Source: Cellulomonas aerilata
Lineage (GTDB): Bacteria > Actinomycetota > Actinomycetes > Actinomycetales > Cellulomonadaceae
NCBI RefSeq assembly: GCF_007991755.1
Contig: NZ_BJYY01000018.1
Location: 124,001 to 188,000 of the forward strand
Direction: 5' to 3'
DNA length: 64,000 bases
Positions within the stretch are counted from its first letter, which is position 1. Each line of letters begins with the position of its first letter. The notes under the pieces are model-generated. The model saw nothing but the letters and a program-made list of their open reading frames with translations. It ran no database searches and was not told the origin of the DNA. The position numbers and the translations under genes were made by a program. Shown here piece by piece: positions 8,982 through 17,451 of the stretch.

Positions 8982-11708
8982 TCAGTGACCGGCTTCGTGC
9001 CAGCTCGAGCCGGTCCCGACGGACACGTCCAGCGGCACCGACAGGTCGCCGCCCGCCGACCCCATCTGCTCGCGGACCAGTGCCTCGACCTCCGCCCGCT
9101 CCCCCGGCGCGACCTCCAGCACGAGCTCGTCGTGGACCTGGAGCAGCAGCCTCGAGCCGAGGCCGCGGGTGGTCAGCTCGCGGTCGACGCCGAGCATCGC
9201 GACCTTGATGAGGTCCGCCGCGCTGCCCTGGATCGGGGCGTTGAGGGCCATCCGCTCGGCGGTGTCCCGCCGCTGCCGGTTGTCGCTGGTGAGGTCGGGC
9301 AGGTAGCGGCGGCGGCCGAGGATCGTCGCGGTGTACCCCGTGGCCCGGGCCTCGTCCACGACCCCGGTGAGGTAGTCGCGCACGCCGCCGAACCGCCCGA
9401 AGTAGTCCTCCATGAGCCCCGCGGCCTCGCCCACGGCGATGTCGAGCTGCTTGGACAGCCCGAAGGACGACAGCCCGTACGCCAGGCCGTAGGACATCGC
9501 CTTGATCTTGGAGCGCATCTCGCTCGTGACGTCCTCGGTCGCGACGCCGAACACCCGCGACCCGACGTAGCGGTGCAGGTCCTCCCCCGACCGGAACGCC
9601 TCGATGAGGCCCTCGTCGCCGGACAGGTGCGCCATGATCCGCATCTCGATCTGGCTGTAGTCCGCGGTGAGCAGCGTCTCGTAGCCGGGGCCGACGACGA
9701 AGGCGCGGCGGATCCGGCGACCGTCCTCGGTGCGGATCGGGATGTTCTGCAGGTTGGGGTCCGTCGACGACAGGCGCCCGGTCGCGGCGATCGTCTGCAT
9801 GAACGTCGTGTGGATGCGACCGTCGTCGGCGACCGACCTCAGCAGCCCCTCGACCGTCTGCCGCAGCCGGATCGCGTCCCGGTGCGCGAGCAGGTGCTGC
9901 AGGAACGGGTGCTCCGTCCGCGCGTACAGGTCGGTGAGGGCGGCCGCGTCGGTGGTCCAGCCGGACTTGATCTTCTTGGTCTTCGGCATGCCGAGCTGGT
10001 CGAAGAGGACCTCCTGCAGCTGCTTCGGCGAGCCGAGGTTCACCTCCCGGCCGATCGCGGCGTAGGCGTCGGCGGCCTCGCTGGTGACGATGCCGTCGAA
10101 GTACCGCTCGAGCTCCACGAGGTGCTCGCGGTCCGCCGCGATGCCGGTGCGCTCCAGGCGTCCGAGCACGTCCACCAGCGGCAGCTCGACCTCGGTGAGC
10201 AGCCGGGCGGCACCCCGCTTGCCGAGCTCGGAGGACAGCACGTCGGTGAGGTCGGCGACGGCCGCGGCCCGTACCGCCGCCCGTCGGGCGTCGTCGCTGC
10301 CGTCCAGCTCCAGGTCCAGCGCGCCCTGCGCGCCGGACCCCGCGTCGGCCGTGAGCTCGCGGCGCAGGTAGGAGAAGGTCAGCTCCGCCAGGTCGTAGGC
10401 GCGCCGGTCCGGCTCGCAGAGGTAGGCCGCGAGCTCGACGTCGAAGGTCACGCCGGCCAGCAGCAAGCCGCGCCCCGCGAGCGCGTGCCCCGCCGCCTTG
10501 GCGCCGTGCACCGTCTTCGCCGCCGCCGGGTCGGCCAGCCACTCGGCGAGGGCCTTCTCGTCCGCGGGGGACACCTCCGCGAGGTCGACGACGGTCGCCT
10601 CCCCGCCGTCGTCCACCACCGCGACGGACCACGCGTCCGCGCCGACCGGCGTCCCCTTGCCCCGGACGTCGAGGGCGAGCCGGCGCCCGGCGCGTTCGCG
10701 CAGCCAGTCGCCCAGCGTCCCCTCCGCGGGCGTGACGAGCGTGAGCTCACCGGCCTCGACCGGCTCGGGGGGCGACGCCTCCGCGGCGACCATGGCGAAC
10801 ATCCGCTCGCGCAGGACCCGGAACTCCAGCGCGTCGAAGACGGTGAGCATCTCCTCGCGGTCCCAGGGCTGGACGGTGAGGTCGGCGGGCGTCAGCGGCA
10901 GCTCCACGTCGGTGAGCAGGCGGTTGAGCCGACGGTTGAGCAGCACCTGGTCGAGGTTGGCGCGCAGGGCCTCCCCCGCCTTCCCGGTGATCCGGTCCAC
11001 GTGCGCGACGACGCCCTCCAGGCCGCCGTACGTGGTGATCCACTTCGCCGCGGTCTTCGGCCCGACGCCCGGGATGCCGGGGAGGTTGTCGCTGGACTCC
11101 CCGACCAGCGCGGCGAGGTCGGAGTAGCGCTCCGGCCCGACGCCGTAGCGCTCGGTGACGGCCTCCGGCGTCATGCGCCAGAGATCGCTCACCCCGCGGA
11201 CCGGGTACAGGATCGTGACCTGGTCGTTCACGAGCTGGAACATGTCCCGGTCGCCCGAGCTGATCAGGACGTCCATCCCGGCGGCCTGGGCCTGGACCGA
11301 CAGCGTGGCGAGGATGTCGTCGGCCTCGATGTTCGGCTTCTCCAGGACGGCGATGCGCATCGCGGCGAGCACCTTGCGGATGAGTGCCACCTGCCCGCGG
11401 AACGGCTCCGGCGTCGCGTCCCGGGTGCCCTTGTACTCGGCGTACTGCTCGGTGCGGAAGGTCGACCGGCCGGCGTCGAACGCGACGGCGACGTGCGTCG
11501 GCGACTCGTCCCGCAGGAGGTTGGCGAGCATGGACGTGAAGCCGTACACCGCGTTCGTCGGCTCGCCGTTCACCGTGGAGAACTTGTCGACCGGCAGGGC
11601 GAAGAACGCCCGGAACGCCATGGAGTGCCCGTCGACGAGGAGCAGACGCGGTCGGGGACCGGTCGGGGCGGTCGCGGCAGGGGCGGCGTCTGGCTGGTTG
11701 TCGCTCAC
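8982..11708 (-). CDS. polA: DNA polymerase I
   Basis: A 908-residue repair and Okazaki-fragment polymerase. Residues about 18-300 form the 5'-nuclease domain (LLLVDGHSMAFRAFFALP, LVGESSDNLPGIPGVGPKTA). The middle is an exonuclease-like fold that lacks a clear DEDD proofreading set, as in other actinobacteria. The polymerase domain has motif A (TADYSQIEMRIMAHLSGD), the fingers helix (MSYGLAYGLSSFG) and motif C (QVHDELVLEV). I choose the GTG at 11708: TAGGTT (11716-11721) sits seven bases upstream, suggesting leaderless transcription. The ATG at 11729 would overlap the divergent thioesterase start. Confidence 0.93.
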   Translation of the reverse strand: MSDNQPDAAPAATAPTGPRPRLLLVDGHSMAFRAFFALPVDKFSTVNGEPTNAVYGFTSMLANLLRDESPTHVAVAFDAGRSTFRTEQYAEYKGTRDATPEPFRGQVALIRKVLAAMRIAVLEKPNIEADDILATLSVQAQAAGMDVLISSGDRDMFQLVNDQVTILYPVRGVSDLWRMTPEAVTERYGVGPERYSDLAALVGESSDNLPGIPGVGPKTAAKWITTYGGLEGVVAHVDRITGKAGEALRANLDQVLLNRRLNRLLTDVELPLTPADLTVQPWDREEMLTVFDALEFRVLRERMFAMVAAEASPPEPVEAGELTLVTPAEGTLGDWLRERAGRRLALDVRGKGTPVGADAWSVAVVDDGGEATVVDLAEVSPADEKALAEWLADPAAAKTVHGAKAAGHALAGRGLLLAGVTFDVELAAYLCEPDRRAYDLAELTFSYLRRELTADAGSGAQGALDLELDGSDDARRAAVRAAAVADLTDVLSSELGKRGAARLLTEVELPLVDVLGRLERTGIAADREHLVELERYFDGIVTSEAADAYAAIGREVNLGSPKQLQEVLFDQLGMPKTKKIKSGWTTDAAALTDLYARTEHPFLQHLLAHRDAIRLRQTVEGLLRSVADDGRIHTTFMQTIAATGRLSSTDPNLQNIPIRTEDGRRIRRAFVVGPGYETLLTADYSQIEMRIMAHLSGDEGLIEAFRSGEDLHRYVGSRVFGVATEDVTSEMRSKIKAMSYGLAYGLSSFGLSKQLDIAVGEAAGLMEDYFGRFGGVRDYLTGVVDEARATGYTATILGRRRYLPDLTSDNRQRRDTAERMALNAPIQGSAADLIKVAMLGVDRELTTRGLGSRLLLQVHDELVLEVAPGERAEVEALVREQMGSAGGDLSVPLDVSVGTGSSWHEAGH

Positions 11709-11715
11709 GGGTGCC

Positions 11716-11721
11716 AACCTA
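11716..11721 (-). promoter_or_regulatory. Candidate -10 element of polA (leaderless)
   Basis: The minus strand reads TAGGTT, fitting the actinobacterial TANNNT -10 pattern, then seven bases and the GTG start of polA. The transcript would start at or next to the start codon. No convincing -35 was found. Confidence 0.4.
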
Positions 11722-11727
11722 TCCGCC

Positions 11728-12147
11728 ATGACCGACACCGACGTCCTCGCCCGCCTCGCCACGGAGGCGGCCGGGTCCCTGCTCGAGCGGATGGGCATCA
11801 GGCTGCTGGAGGTGGGCGCGCAGCGGACGGTGGGGACCATGCCCGTGGCGGGCAACACCACGCCGTACGGGCTGCTGCACGGCGGCGCTTCGGTCGTGCT
11901 GGCCGAGACGCTCGGCTCCTACGCCGCCGGGGCGCACGCCGGGCCCGGCCGGGTGGCCGTCGGGATCGAGGTCGGCGCGACGCACCACCGGTCCGCCCGG
12001 GAGGGTCTGGTCACCGGGACCGCGACCGCACTCCACCTGGGCCGGACGACGGCGTCCTACGAGATCGTGGTCGAGGACTCCACGTCCCGGCGGCTGGCCA
12101 CCGCACGCCTGACGTGCATGCTGATCGAGGACCGGCGCGGCTCCTGA
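11728..12147 (+). CDS. PaaI-family hotdog thioesterase
   Basis: A 139-residue cytoplasmic acyl-CoA thioesterase-like protein. The motif TTPYGLLHGGASVVLAETLG is the HGG catalytic-loop signature of the PaaI/menI-type hotdog fold, and the rest (VGIEVGATHHRSAREG) matches the family. It may hydrolyse phenylacetyl-CoA, DHNA-CoA or related thioesters; sequence alone does not settle this. It is divergent from polA, 19 bases apart, and its last 91 bases overlap the 3' end of the opposite-strand GNAT gene. Confidence 0.9.
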   Translation: MTDTDVLARLATEAAGSLLERMGIRLLEVGAQRTVGTMPVAGNTTPYGLLHGGASVVLAETLGSYAAGAHAGPGRVAVGIEVGATHHRSAREGLVTGTATALHLGRTTASYEIVVEDSTSRRLATARLTCMLIEDRRGS

Positions 12148-12908
12148 CCGGCCGTGCCGTCCGCGCGCGTCCCCTCCGCCAGGGCCGTCGCCTCGGCCTG
12201 CGCCCGCGCTGCGGCCAGCTGCTCCGGGAGCCCGCGCAGGTCGACCGGACCGCTGACGGTGGCCGACCGCACCTGGCGGCGACGCGCGATCAGGTCCTCC
12301 AGGCCGCGGCCCGAGCCGCGGCGCGCGACGCCGGCGCCGACGGGGTCGCTCGCGAGCCGGCGCTGGAGCGCCTCGGTGGACACCACGCGGTGCGCCGCGG
12401 CGGGGGCGAACCCGAGCCGGGCGAGGAACCGCTGGACGCCGCGCGAGCCGGGCAGCGGGACGGCGAAGACCTGGGTGGCGCCGGTCTCGTCGGCGATGCC
12501 GAGCGCGCCGGACAGCAGGGCGTGCCCCAGCCCGCGGCGGCGGTCCCGCGGCCGCACGAACAGCGCCTCGACATGCAGGCTGACGTCCTCGGTGAAAGGG
12601 CTCGGCCCGACGACCCGCGCGAGCAGCAGGCCGGCGACGTCGCCGTCGAGCAGGCCGACGAGGGCGCGGCCACCGGGGGCCGCGAGCAGCGTCCCGAGCT
12701 GGTGCCGGAGCCGGTCGGCGTCGTTGCTGCACAGCTGTGCCCCGACCGCCGCCTCCGCGCGCGCCTGGAGGCACAGGTCGACGAGACCGTCGAGGTCCTC
12801 CGGGACCGCCACGCGCACCTGCACACCGGGACGCACGTCAGCGAGCCTCCTTCGTTCGGGTATCACGGTCGGGCCGACCGCAGAAGGTCCGCCACGCGGG
12901 TCGATCAT
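12057..12908 (-). CDS. GNAT-family N-acetyltransferase
   Basis: A 283-residue acetyltransferase. The acetyl-CoA loop is visible as VRPRDRRRGLGHALL (R-x-x-G-x-G/A), preceded by LHVEALFVRP and followed by GSRGVQRFLARLGFAPA, which is the expected GNAT order. The C-terminal 90 residues are Ala/Arg-rich, unlike a core GNAT domain, and partly overlap the thioesterase gene tail to tail. The ATG at 12908 follows an AT-rich stretch unusual for this region, likely its promoter. Substrate unknown. Confidence 0.82.
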   Translation of the reverse strand: MIDPRGGPSAVGPTVIPERRRLADVRPGVQVRVAVPEDLDGLVDLCLQARAEAAVGAQLCSNDADRLRHQLGTLLAAPGGRALVGLLDGDVAGLLLARVVGPSPFTEDVSLHVEALFVRPRDRRRGLGHALLSGALGIADETGATQVFAVPLPGSRGVQRFLARLGFAPAAAHRVVSTEALQRRLASDPVGAGVARRGSGRGLEDLIARRRQVRSATVSGPVDLRGLPEQLAAARAQAEATALAEGTRADGTAGQEPRRSSISMHVRRAVASRRDVESSTTIS

Positions 12909-13145
12909 GACAAATGCATAACGGTTCCGCACGGTGGGCTCGACGAGCCTAGAGCCTCGCAGACCCCGGACCATCACTCCACCAGGTGACACGGGCGCGC
13001 GAGGGCACGACGCCGGCCGCGTGGCAGGTGACATCCGCGACACAATCCGCACCTATGCTCCGTGTCCTCGACGGCCACGGCTGCTCGGCAACGGCGTCGA
13101 GACCCCTGTCAACCGATGGCCCCCATGACCGGACGGAGGTCCCAG

Positions 13146-14591
13146 GTGCGCCCACCCGCGACCATGGACCGATCCCGCGCTGCCCGTCAGGGCCTGCTCG
13201 CGCTGCTCCTCGCGCTCCTGGCGTGCCTGCCCCTGGTGCTCGGTTCCGCGTCCCCGGCCGGCGCGACCACGACGCCGTGCGCCGCCGACCCGGAGACCGC
13301 GTGCATCAACGGGACCCTGCGCACCGCCGCCGGTGCCCCGGCCGTCGGCGTCACGCTGACCGTCGAGGGGCCGGCCGGCGCCTCCACCGTCACCAGCGGG
13401 CCGGACGGCCGCTGGTCGGCAGCGGTCACCGAGGCCGGCGACTACACCGTCACCCTGCAGGAGGAGTCGCTGCCGGCCGGGGAGACGCTGCGCGACCCGG
13501 CGAACAACCCCCGCACCGTGACCGTCGAGCTGGGCAGCAGCGGCGCCGCGCTGTTCCCGCTGGGCACGCCGACCGCAGGCGGCTCCGGCGGCTCGGGCGG
13601 CTCGGGACCTGCGGCCACCCCGGCCCCGGGCGACAGCTCGGCCGATCCCGAGGGCGCCGAGCCCGGCGTGGACACCACCGCCACCGGCTCCTCCAGCGGC
13701 GGCAGCATCACGTGGGGCCGCGTCGCGCAGCAGGCGACCGCCGGCCTGGTGTTCGGCAGCCTGCTCGCCCTGGCGTCCATCGGGCTCTCGCTCATCTTCG
13801 GCACCACCGGGCTGAGCAATTTCGCCCACGGCGAGCAGGTGACCCTCGGCGGGATCCTGGCCTACGTCGGCGTGCAGACCCTGCACCTGCCGCTGCTCGT
13901 CGCCGGCGCGCTCGCGGTCGCGCTGGCGGGCCTGTCCGGCTACGTGCAGGACCGGTTCCTGTGGCACCCGCTGCGCCGGCGACGGGTCGGCATGACCCAG
14001 CAGCTCATCGTCACGATCGGGCTCGCGATCGCCCTGCAGTACACCTACCAGTTCTTCTTCGGCGCCAGTTCGCTGCGCATCGTCACGACGTCCCCGGAGA
14101 CGGTCCGACTCGGGCCGGTGTTCCTCACCCAGCAGTCCGTCATCTCGATGGTCATCGCCGCGCTCGTGCTCGGCGGGGTCGCGTACTTCCTGGTCGGCAC
14201 CCGCACCGGACGTGCGACGCGGGCCGTGTCGGACAACCCCGCGCTCGCCGCGGCGTCCGGCATCTCGGTGGACCGCATCATCCGGCTGGTCTGGACGGTC
14301 GGCGCGGCCCTGGCAGGCCTGGGCGGGGTCCTCATGGGCCTGTACCTCAACGCCACCGCCTGGAACATGGGCGGCACGCTGCTGCTGCTCATGTTCGCGG
14401 CGGTCACCCTCGGCGGTCTGGGCACCGCGTTCGGCGCGCTCGTCGGGTCGCTGGTGATCGGGCTGGTCGTGGAGATGTCCAACCTGGTGATCCCGTCGGA
14501 CATGCGGTACGCCGGCGCGCTCGTCATCCTCATCGTCATCCTGCTGTTCCGTCCACAAGGCATCCTCGGCCGCGCCGAGCGCATCGGTTAA
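13146..14591 (+). CDS. livH: Branched-chain amino acid ABC permease LivH with extra secreted N-terminal domain
   Basis: A 481-residue protein in two parts. The C-terminal 290 residues are a LivH permease (GLSLIFGTTGLSNFAHGEQV, DNPALAAASGISVDRI, FRPQGILGRAERIG). The N-terminus has a signal peptide (ATMDRSRAARQ, then a Leu-rich core ending near AGA), a beta-sandwich of the carboxypeptidase-regulatory/CNA-B kind (GTLRTAAGAPAVGVTLTVEG, DGRWSAAVTEAGDYTVTL) and a Gly/Ser linker. Ordinary LivH is about 290-300 residues. The GTG at 13146 is preceded by GGAGG with a six-base spacer. First gene of livHMGF. Confidence 0.92.
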   Translation: MRPPATMDRSRAARQGLLALLLALLACLPLVLGSASPAGATTTPCAADPETACINGTLRTAAGAPAVGVTLTVEGPAGASTVTSGPDGRWSAAVTEAGDYTVTLQEESLPAGETLRDPANNPRTVTVELGSSGAALFPLGTPTAGGSGGSGGSGPAATPAPGDSSADPEGAEPGVDTTATGSSSGGSITWGRVAQQATAGLVFGSLLALASIGLSLIFGTTGLSNFAHGEQVTLGGILAYVGVQTLHLPLLVAGALAVALAGLSGYVQDRFLWHPLRRRRVGMTQQLIVTIGLAIALQYTYQFFFGASSLRIVTTSPETVRLGPVFLTQQSVISMVIAALVLGGVAYFLVGTRTGRATRAVSDNPALAAASGISVDRIIRLVWTVGAALAGLGGVLMGLYLNATAWNMGGTLLLLMFAAVTLGGLGTAFGALVGSLVIGLVVEMSNLVIPSDMRYAGALVILIVILLFRPQGILGRAERIG

Positions 14592-14606
14592 GCGGAGGTC
14601 GTCACC

Positions 14607-15593
14607 ATGGACTGGACCCGGATCCTCACCAACGTCTTCGGCGAGCTGCTCGCGCCGACGACCGCCGCCTACGCGCTCGCCGCCGTCGGCCTCAACATCC
14701 ACTTCGGCCTCACCGGGCTGCTCAACTTCGGCCAGGCCGGCTTCATGCTCCTGGGGGCGTACGGGTTCGCGATCTCCACGATCGCGGGCCTCCCGATCTG
14801 GGCGGCGCTGCTCGTCGCGATCGCGTGCTCGGTCGTCTTCGCCCTGATCCTCGGCATCCCCACGCTGAAGCTGCGGGGCGACTACCTCGCGATCGTCACC
14901 ATCGCCGCGGCGGAGATCGTCCGCATCGTCGGCCGGTCCACCGCGCTGACGGACCTGACCGGGGCGTCCTCGGGCCTGCGCGGCAACAGCTACAAGGAGT
15001 CCTTCCAAGCGCTGTCGCCGTTCCCCGACGGCACCACCGACATCGGGCCGCTGTCGTACTCCAACAACGCCTCGAACAGCTGGTGGATCCGCCTGGTCGG
15101 CTGGGCGCTGGTCGCCCTGGCGTGCCTGCTGGTGTGGCGGCTGACCAACAGCCCGTGGGGTCGCGTGCTCAAGGGCATCCGCGAGGACGAGGACGCCGTC
15201 CGCTCGCTCGGCAAGAACGTCTACGCCTACAAGATGCAGGCGCTGGTGCTCGGCGGCGTGATCGGCGCGGTGGCTGGGATCGTCTACGTCCTGCCACGAG
15301 CGGTCCAGCCGGACTCCATGGGCCGGCCGATGACCTTCTTCGTGTGGACCATCCTGCTGCTCGGGGGCGCGGCGACGGTGTGGGGCCCCGTGCTCGGGTC
15401 GATGATCTTCTGGGCCGCGCTCATGCTGATCAAGTCCGTCATGCGCTCCACCGTCCCGGACACCGTCATGCGCACCGAGCAGATCGAGCAGTTCGGCTGG
15501 ATCGTCGTGGGCGTCACGCTGATGATGCTGGTGATCTTCCGACCACAGGGGCTGCTCGGCGACAAGAAGGAGCTGGCGATCAATGTCCGCTGA
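14607..15593 (+). CDS. livM: Branched-chain amino acid ABC permease LivM
   Basis: A 328-residue inner-membrane permease that pairs with LivH. It contains GLNIHFGLTGLLNFGQAGFM and IPTLKLRGDYLAIVTIAAAEI, both LivM hallmarks, plus the cytoplasmic loop WGRVLKGIREDEDAVRSLGKN. It begins 15 bases after livH with GGAGG upstream, and its last codons overlap the start of livG by 11 bases, so translation is probably coupled. Confidence 0.95.
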   Translation: MDWTRILTNVFGELLAPTTAAYALAAVGLNIHFGLTGLLNFGQAGFMLLGAYGFAISTIAGLPIWAALLVAIACSVVFALILGIPTLKLRGDYLAIVTIAAAEIVRIVGRSTALTDLTGASSGLRGNSYKESFQALSPFPDGTTDIGPLSYSNNASNSWWIRLVGWALVALACLLVWRLTNSPWGRVLKGIREDEDAVRSLGKNVYAYKMQALVLGGVIGAVAGIVYVLPRAVQPDSMGRPMTFFVWTILLLGGAATVWGPVLGSMIFWAALMLIKSVMRSTVPDTVMRTEQIEQFGWIVVGVTLMMLVIFRPQGLLGDKKELAINVR

Positions 15594-16539
15594 CCCGACC
15601 GTCCCGGTCACCCACGGCGCGACGGCCCTCGCGGCGCCGTCGTCCCCCTCGCGCGCGGCCGACCTGCGCACCCGGTTCGCCGCCGTCGAGCAGGCGCCCG
15701 GCGCACCCAAGCCGGACCCGATCGTCGTCGCCGACGGCGTCACGCGGCACTTCGGAGGGATGACCGCCGTCGACGTCGACCACCTCGAGGTCGAGCGCGG
15801 GGCGATCACCGCCCTGATCGGCCCCAACGGCGCCGGCAAGACGACGCTGTTCAACCTGCTCACCGGGTTCGACAAGCCCAGCACCGGCACCTGGACGTTC
15901 GAGGGCCGGTCGCTGTCGGGTGTGCCCGCGGCCAAGGTGGCACGGTCCGGCATGGTGCGGACCTTCCAGCTGACCAAGGCGCTGAGCCGCATGACGGTCA
16001 TCGAGAACATGCGGCTGGGTGCCGCCGCGCAGCCCGGGGAGAACCTCGGCCGCGCCCTACTGCCGGGGCTGTGGCGCTCGCGCGAGCGGGAGATCACCGA
16101 GCAGGCCGAGGAGCTCCTCGCCCGGTTCAAGCTCGACGCCAAGCGCGACGACTTCGCCGGCAGCCTGTCCGGCGGGCAGCGCAAGCTGCTGGAGATGGCG
16201 CGCGCGCTCATGAGCAAGCCGACGATGGTCATGCTGGACGAGCCGATGGCCGGGGTGAACCCGGCGCTGACGCAGTCCCTGCTGGGCCACATCCAGGCCC
16301 TGCGCGACGACGGCACCACCGTGCTGTTCGTCGAGCACGACATGCACATGGTCCGGCACATCTCCGACTGGGTCGTGGTGATGGCCGAGGGCCGCATCGT
16401 GGCCGAGGGGCCGCCGGAGTCCGTGATGAGCGACCAGGCCGTCATCGACGCGTACCTCGGTGCGCACCACGACACGGACCTGGGCGACGACTCCCTGCTC
16501 ACCGACGACGTCACCACCGCCCTGGAGGGGAAGCCGTGA
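15583..16539 (+). CDS. livG: Branched-chain amino acid ABC ATP-binding protein LivG
   Basis: A 318-residue ATPase, one of two that drive the Liv importer. Walker A is GPNGAGKTT (near residue 84), the signature is LSGGQRKLLEMARAL, Walker B is MVMLDEPMAG, and the LivG-specific motif MVRTFQLTKALSRMTV is present. About 45 N-terminal residues precede the usual start of the domain; an internal start is possible but the ATG overlaps the livM end, as expected for coupling. Confidence 0.94.
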   Translation: MSADPTVPVTHGATALAAPSSPSRAADLRTRFAAVEQAPGAPKPDPIVVADGVTRHFGGMTAVDVDHLEVERGAITALIGPNGAGKTTLFNLLTGFDKPSTGTWTFEGRSLSGVPAAKVARSGMVRTFQLTKALSRMTVIENMRLGAAAQPGENLGRALLPGLWRSREREITEQAEELLARFKLDAKRDDFAGSLSGGQRKLLEMARALMSKPTMVMLDEPMAGVNPALTQSLLGHIQALRDDGTTVLFVEHDMHMVRHISDWVVVMAEGRIVAEGPPESVMSDQAVIDAYLGAHHDTDLGDDSLLTDDVTTALEGKP

Positions 16540-17342
16540 CCGCTCCCGTGACCAGCACCGCCGACCGCGACTCCACGCACCGTGGGGCGCCCGCCGGTGA
16601 GCCGCTGCTGGCCGCCACCGACCTGGTGGCGGGGTACCTGCCCGGCGTCGACATCCTCGGCGGCTGCGACCTCGTGGTGCACCCCGGGGAGCTCGTCGGC
16701 ATCATCGGGCCCAACGGGGCGGGCAAGTCCACGCTGCTCAAGGCGCTGTTCGGGCTGGTGACCGTGCGCTCCGGCTCGGTCACGCTCAAGGGCGAGGACA
16801 TCACCAACCACCGCGCCGACTCCCTCGTGCGCCGCGGCGTCGGCTTCGTGCCGCAGAACAACAACGTGTTCCCCTCGCTCAGCATCGAGGAGAACCTGCA
16901 GATGGGCCTGTACCAGGCCCCCAAGCGGTTCGACGAGCGGTTCGACTTCATCGTCGACCTGTTCCCCACACTCGGGGAGCGTCGCAAGCAGCGTGCCGGG
17001 TCGCTGTCCGGCGGCGAGCGGCAGATGGTCGCGATGGCGCGTGCGCTGATGATGGACCCGTCCGTGCTGCTCCTCGACGAGCCGTCGGCGGGCCTGTCCC
17101 CCGTCCGGCAGGACGAGACGTTCATCCGCACCCGCAAGATCAACAAGGCGGGCGTCTCGATCGTCATCGTCGAGCAGAACGCCCGCCGGTGCCTGCAGAT
17201 CTGCGACCGCGCCTACGTCCTGGACCAGGGCCGCAACGCCTACTCCGGGCCGGGCCGCGAGCTGATGAACGACCCCAAGGTCATCGAGCTGTACCTGGGG
17301 ACGCTGGCGACCGACGTCGAGGCGGCCACCGGAGGTCACTGA
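16536..17342 (+). CDS. livF: Branched-chain amino acid ABC ATP-binding protein LivF
   Basis: A 268-residue ATPase, partner of LivG. Walker A is GPNGAGKST, with FVPQNNNVFPSLSIEENLQMG (Q-loop region), signature SLSGGERQMVAMARALM, Walker B VLLLDEPSAGLSP and switch VEQNARRCLQI. The GTG at 16536 sits eight or so bases after GGAGGGG and forms a GTGA overlap with the livG stop. Last gene of the operon; a long palindrome follows. Confidence 0.94.
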   Translation: MTAPVTSTADRDSTHRGAPAGEPLLAATDLVAGYLPGVDILGGCDLVVHPGELVGIIGPNGAGKSTLLKALFGLVTVRSGSVTLKGEDITNHRADSLVRRGVGFVPQNNNVFPSLSIEENLQMGLYQAPKRFDERFDFIVDLFPTLGERRKQRAGSLSGGERQMVAMARALMMDPSVLLLDEPSAGLSPVRQDETFIRTRKINKAGVSIVIVEQNARRCLQICDRAYVLDQGRNAYSGPGRELMNDPKVIELYLGTLATDVEAATGGH

Positions 17343-17362
17343 CCTGGCCGTGCGGCGGACGC

Positions 17363-17400
17363 GACGAAGGGCCCGGTGGACGTCCACCGGGCCCTTCGTC
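17363..17400. terminator. Perfect 38-base palindrome, bidirectional terminator
   Basis: Two 19-base arms meet without a spacer (centre between 17381 and 17382): the left arm begins GACGAAGGGCCC and the right arm ends GGGCCCTTCGTC. It lies 20 bases after the livF stop and about 50 bases past the stop of the convergent binding-protein gene, so it can fold identically in both transcripts. Confidence 0.8.
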
Positions 17401-17451
17401 ATGCGCCCCGCCGGCCGCCGGGTGCCCTCACCCGGCGGCCGACCGCGCAGA

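Noticed and set aside
8976-12989. 1337-codon open frame on the plus strand opposite polA
   Set aside because: Low-complexity shadow translation; the minus strand encodes a complete DNA polymerase I with all motifs.
13053-17402. 1449-codon open frame on the minus strand opposite the liv operon
   Set aside because: Arg/Asp/Glu/His-rich translation without motifs, caused by high GC. The plus strand carries four well-recognised liv genes.
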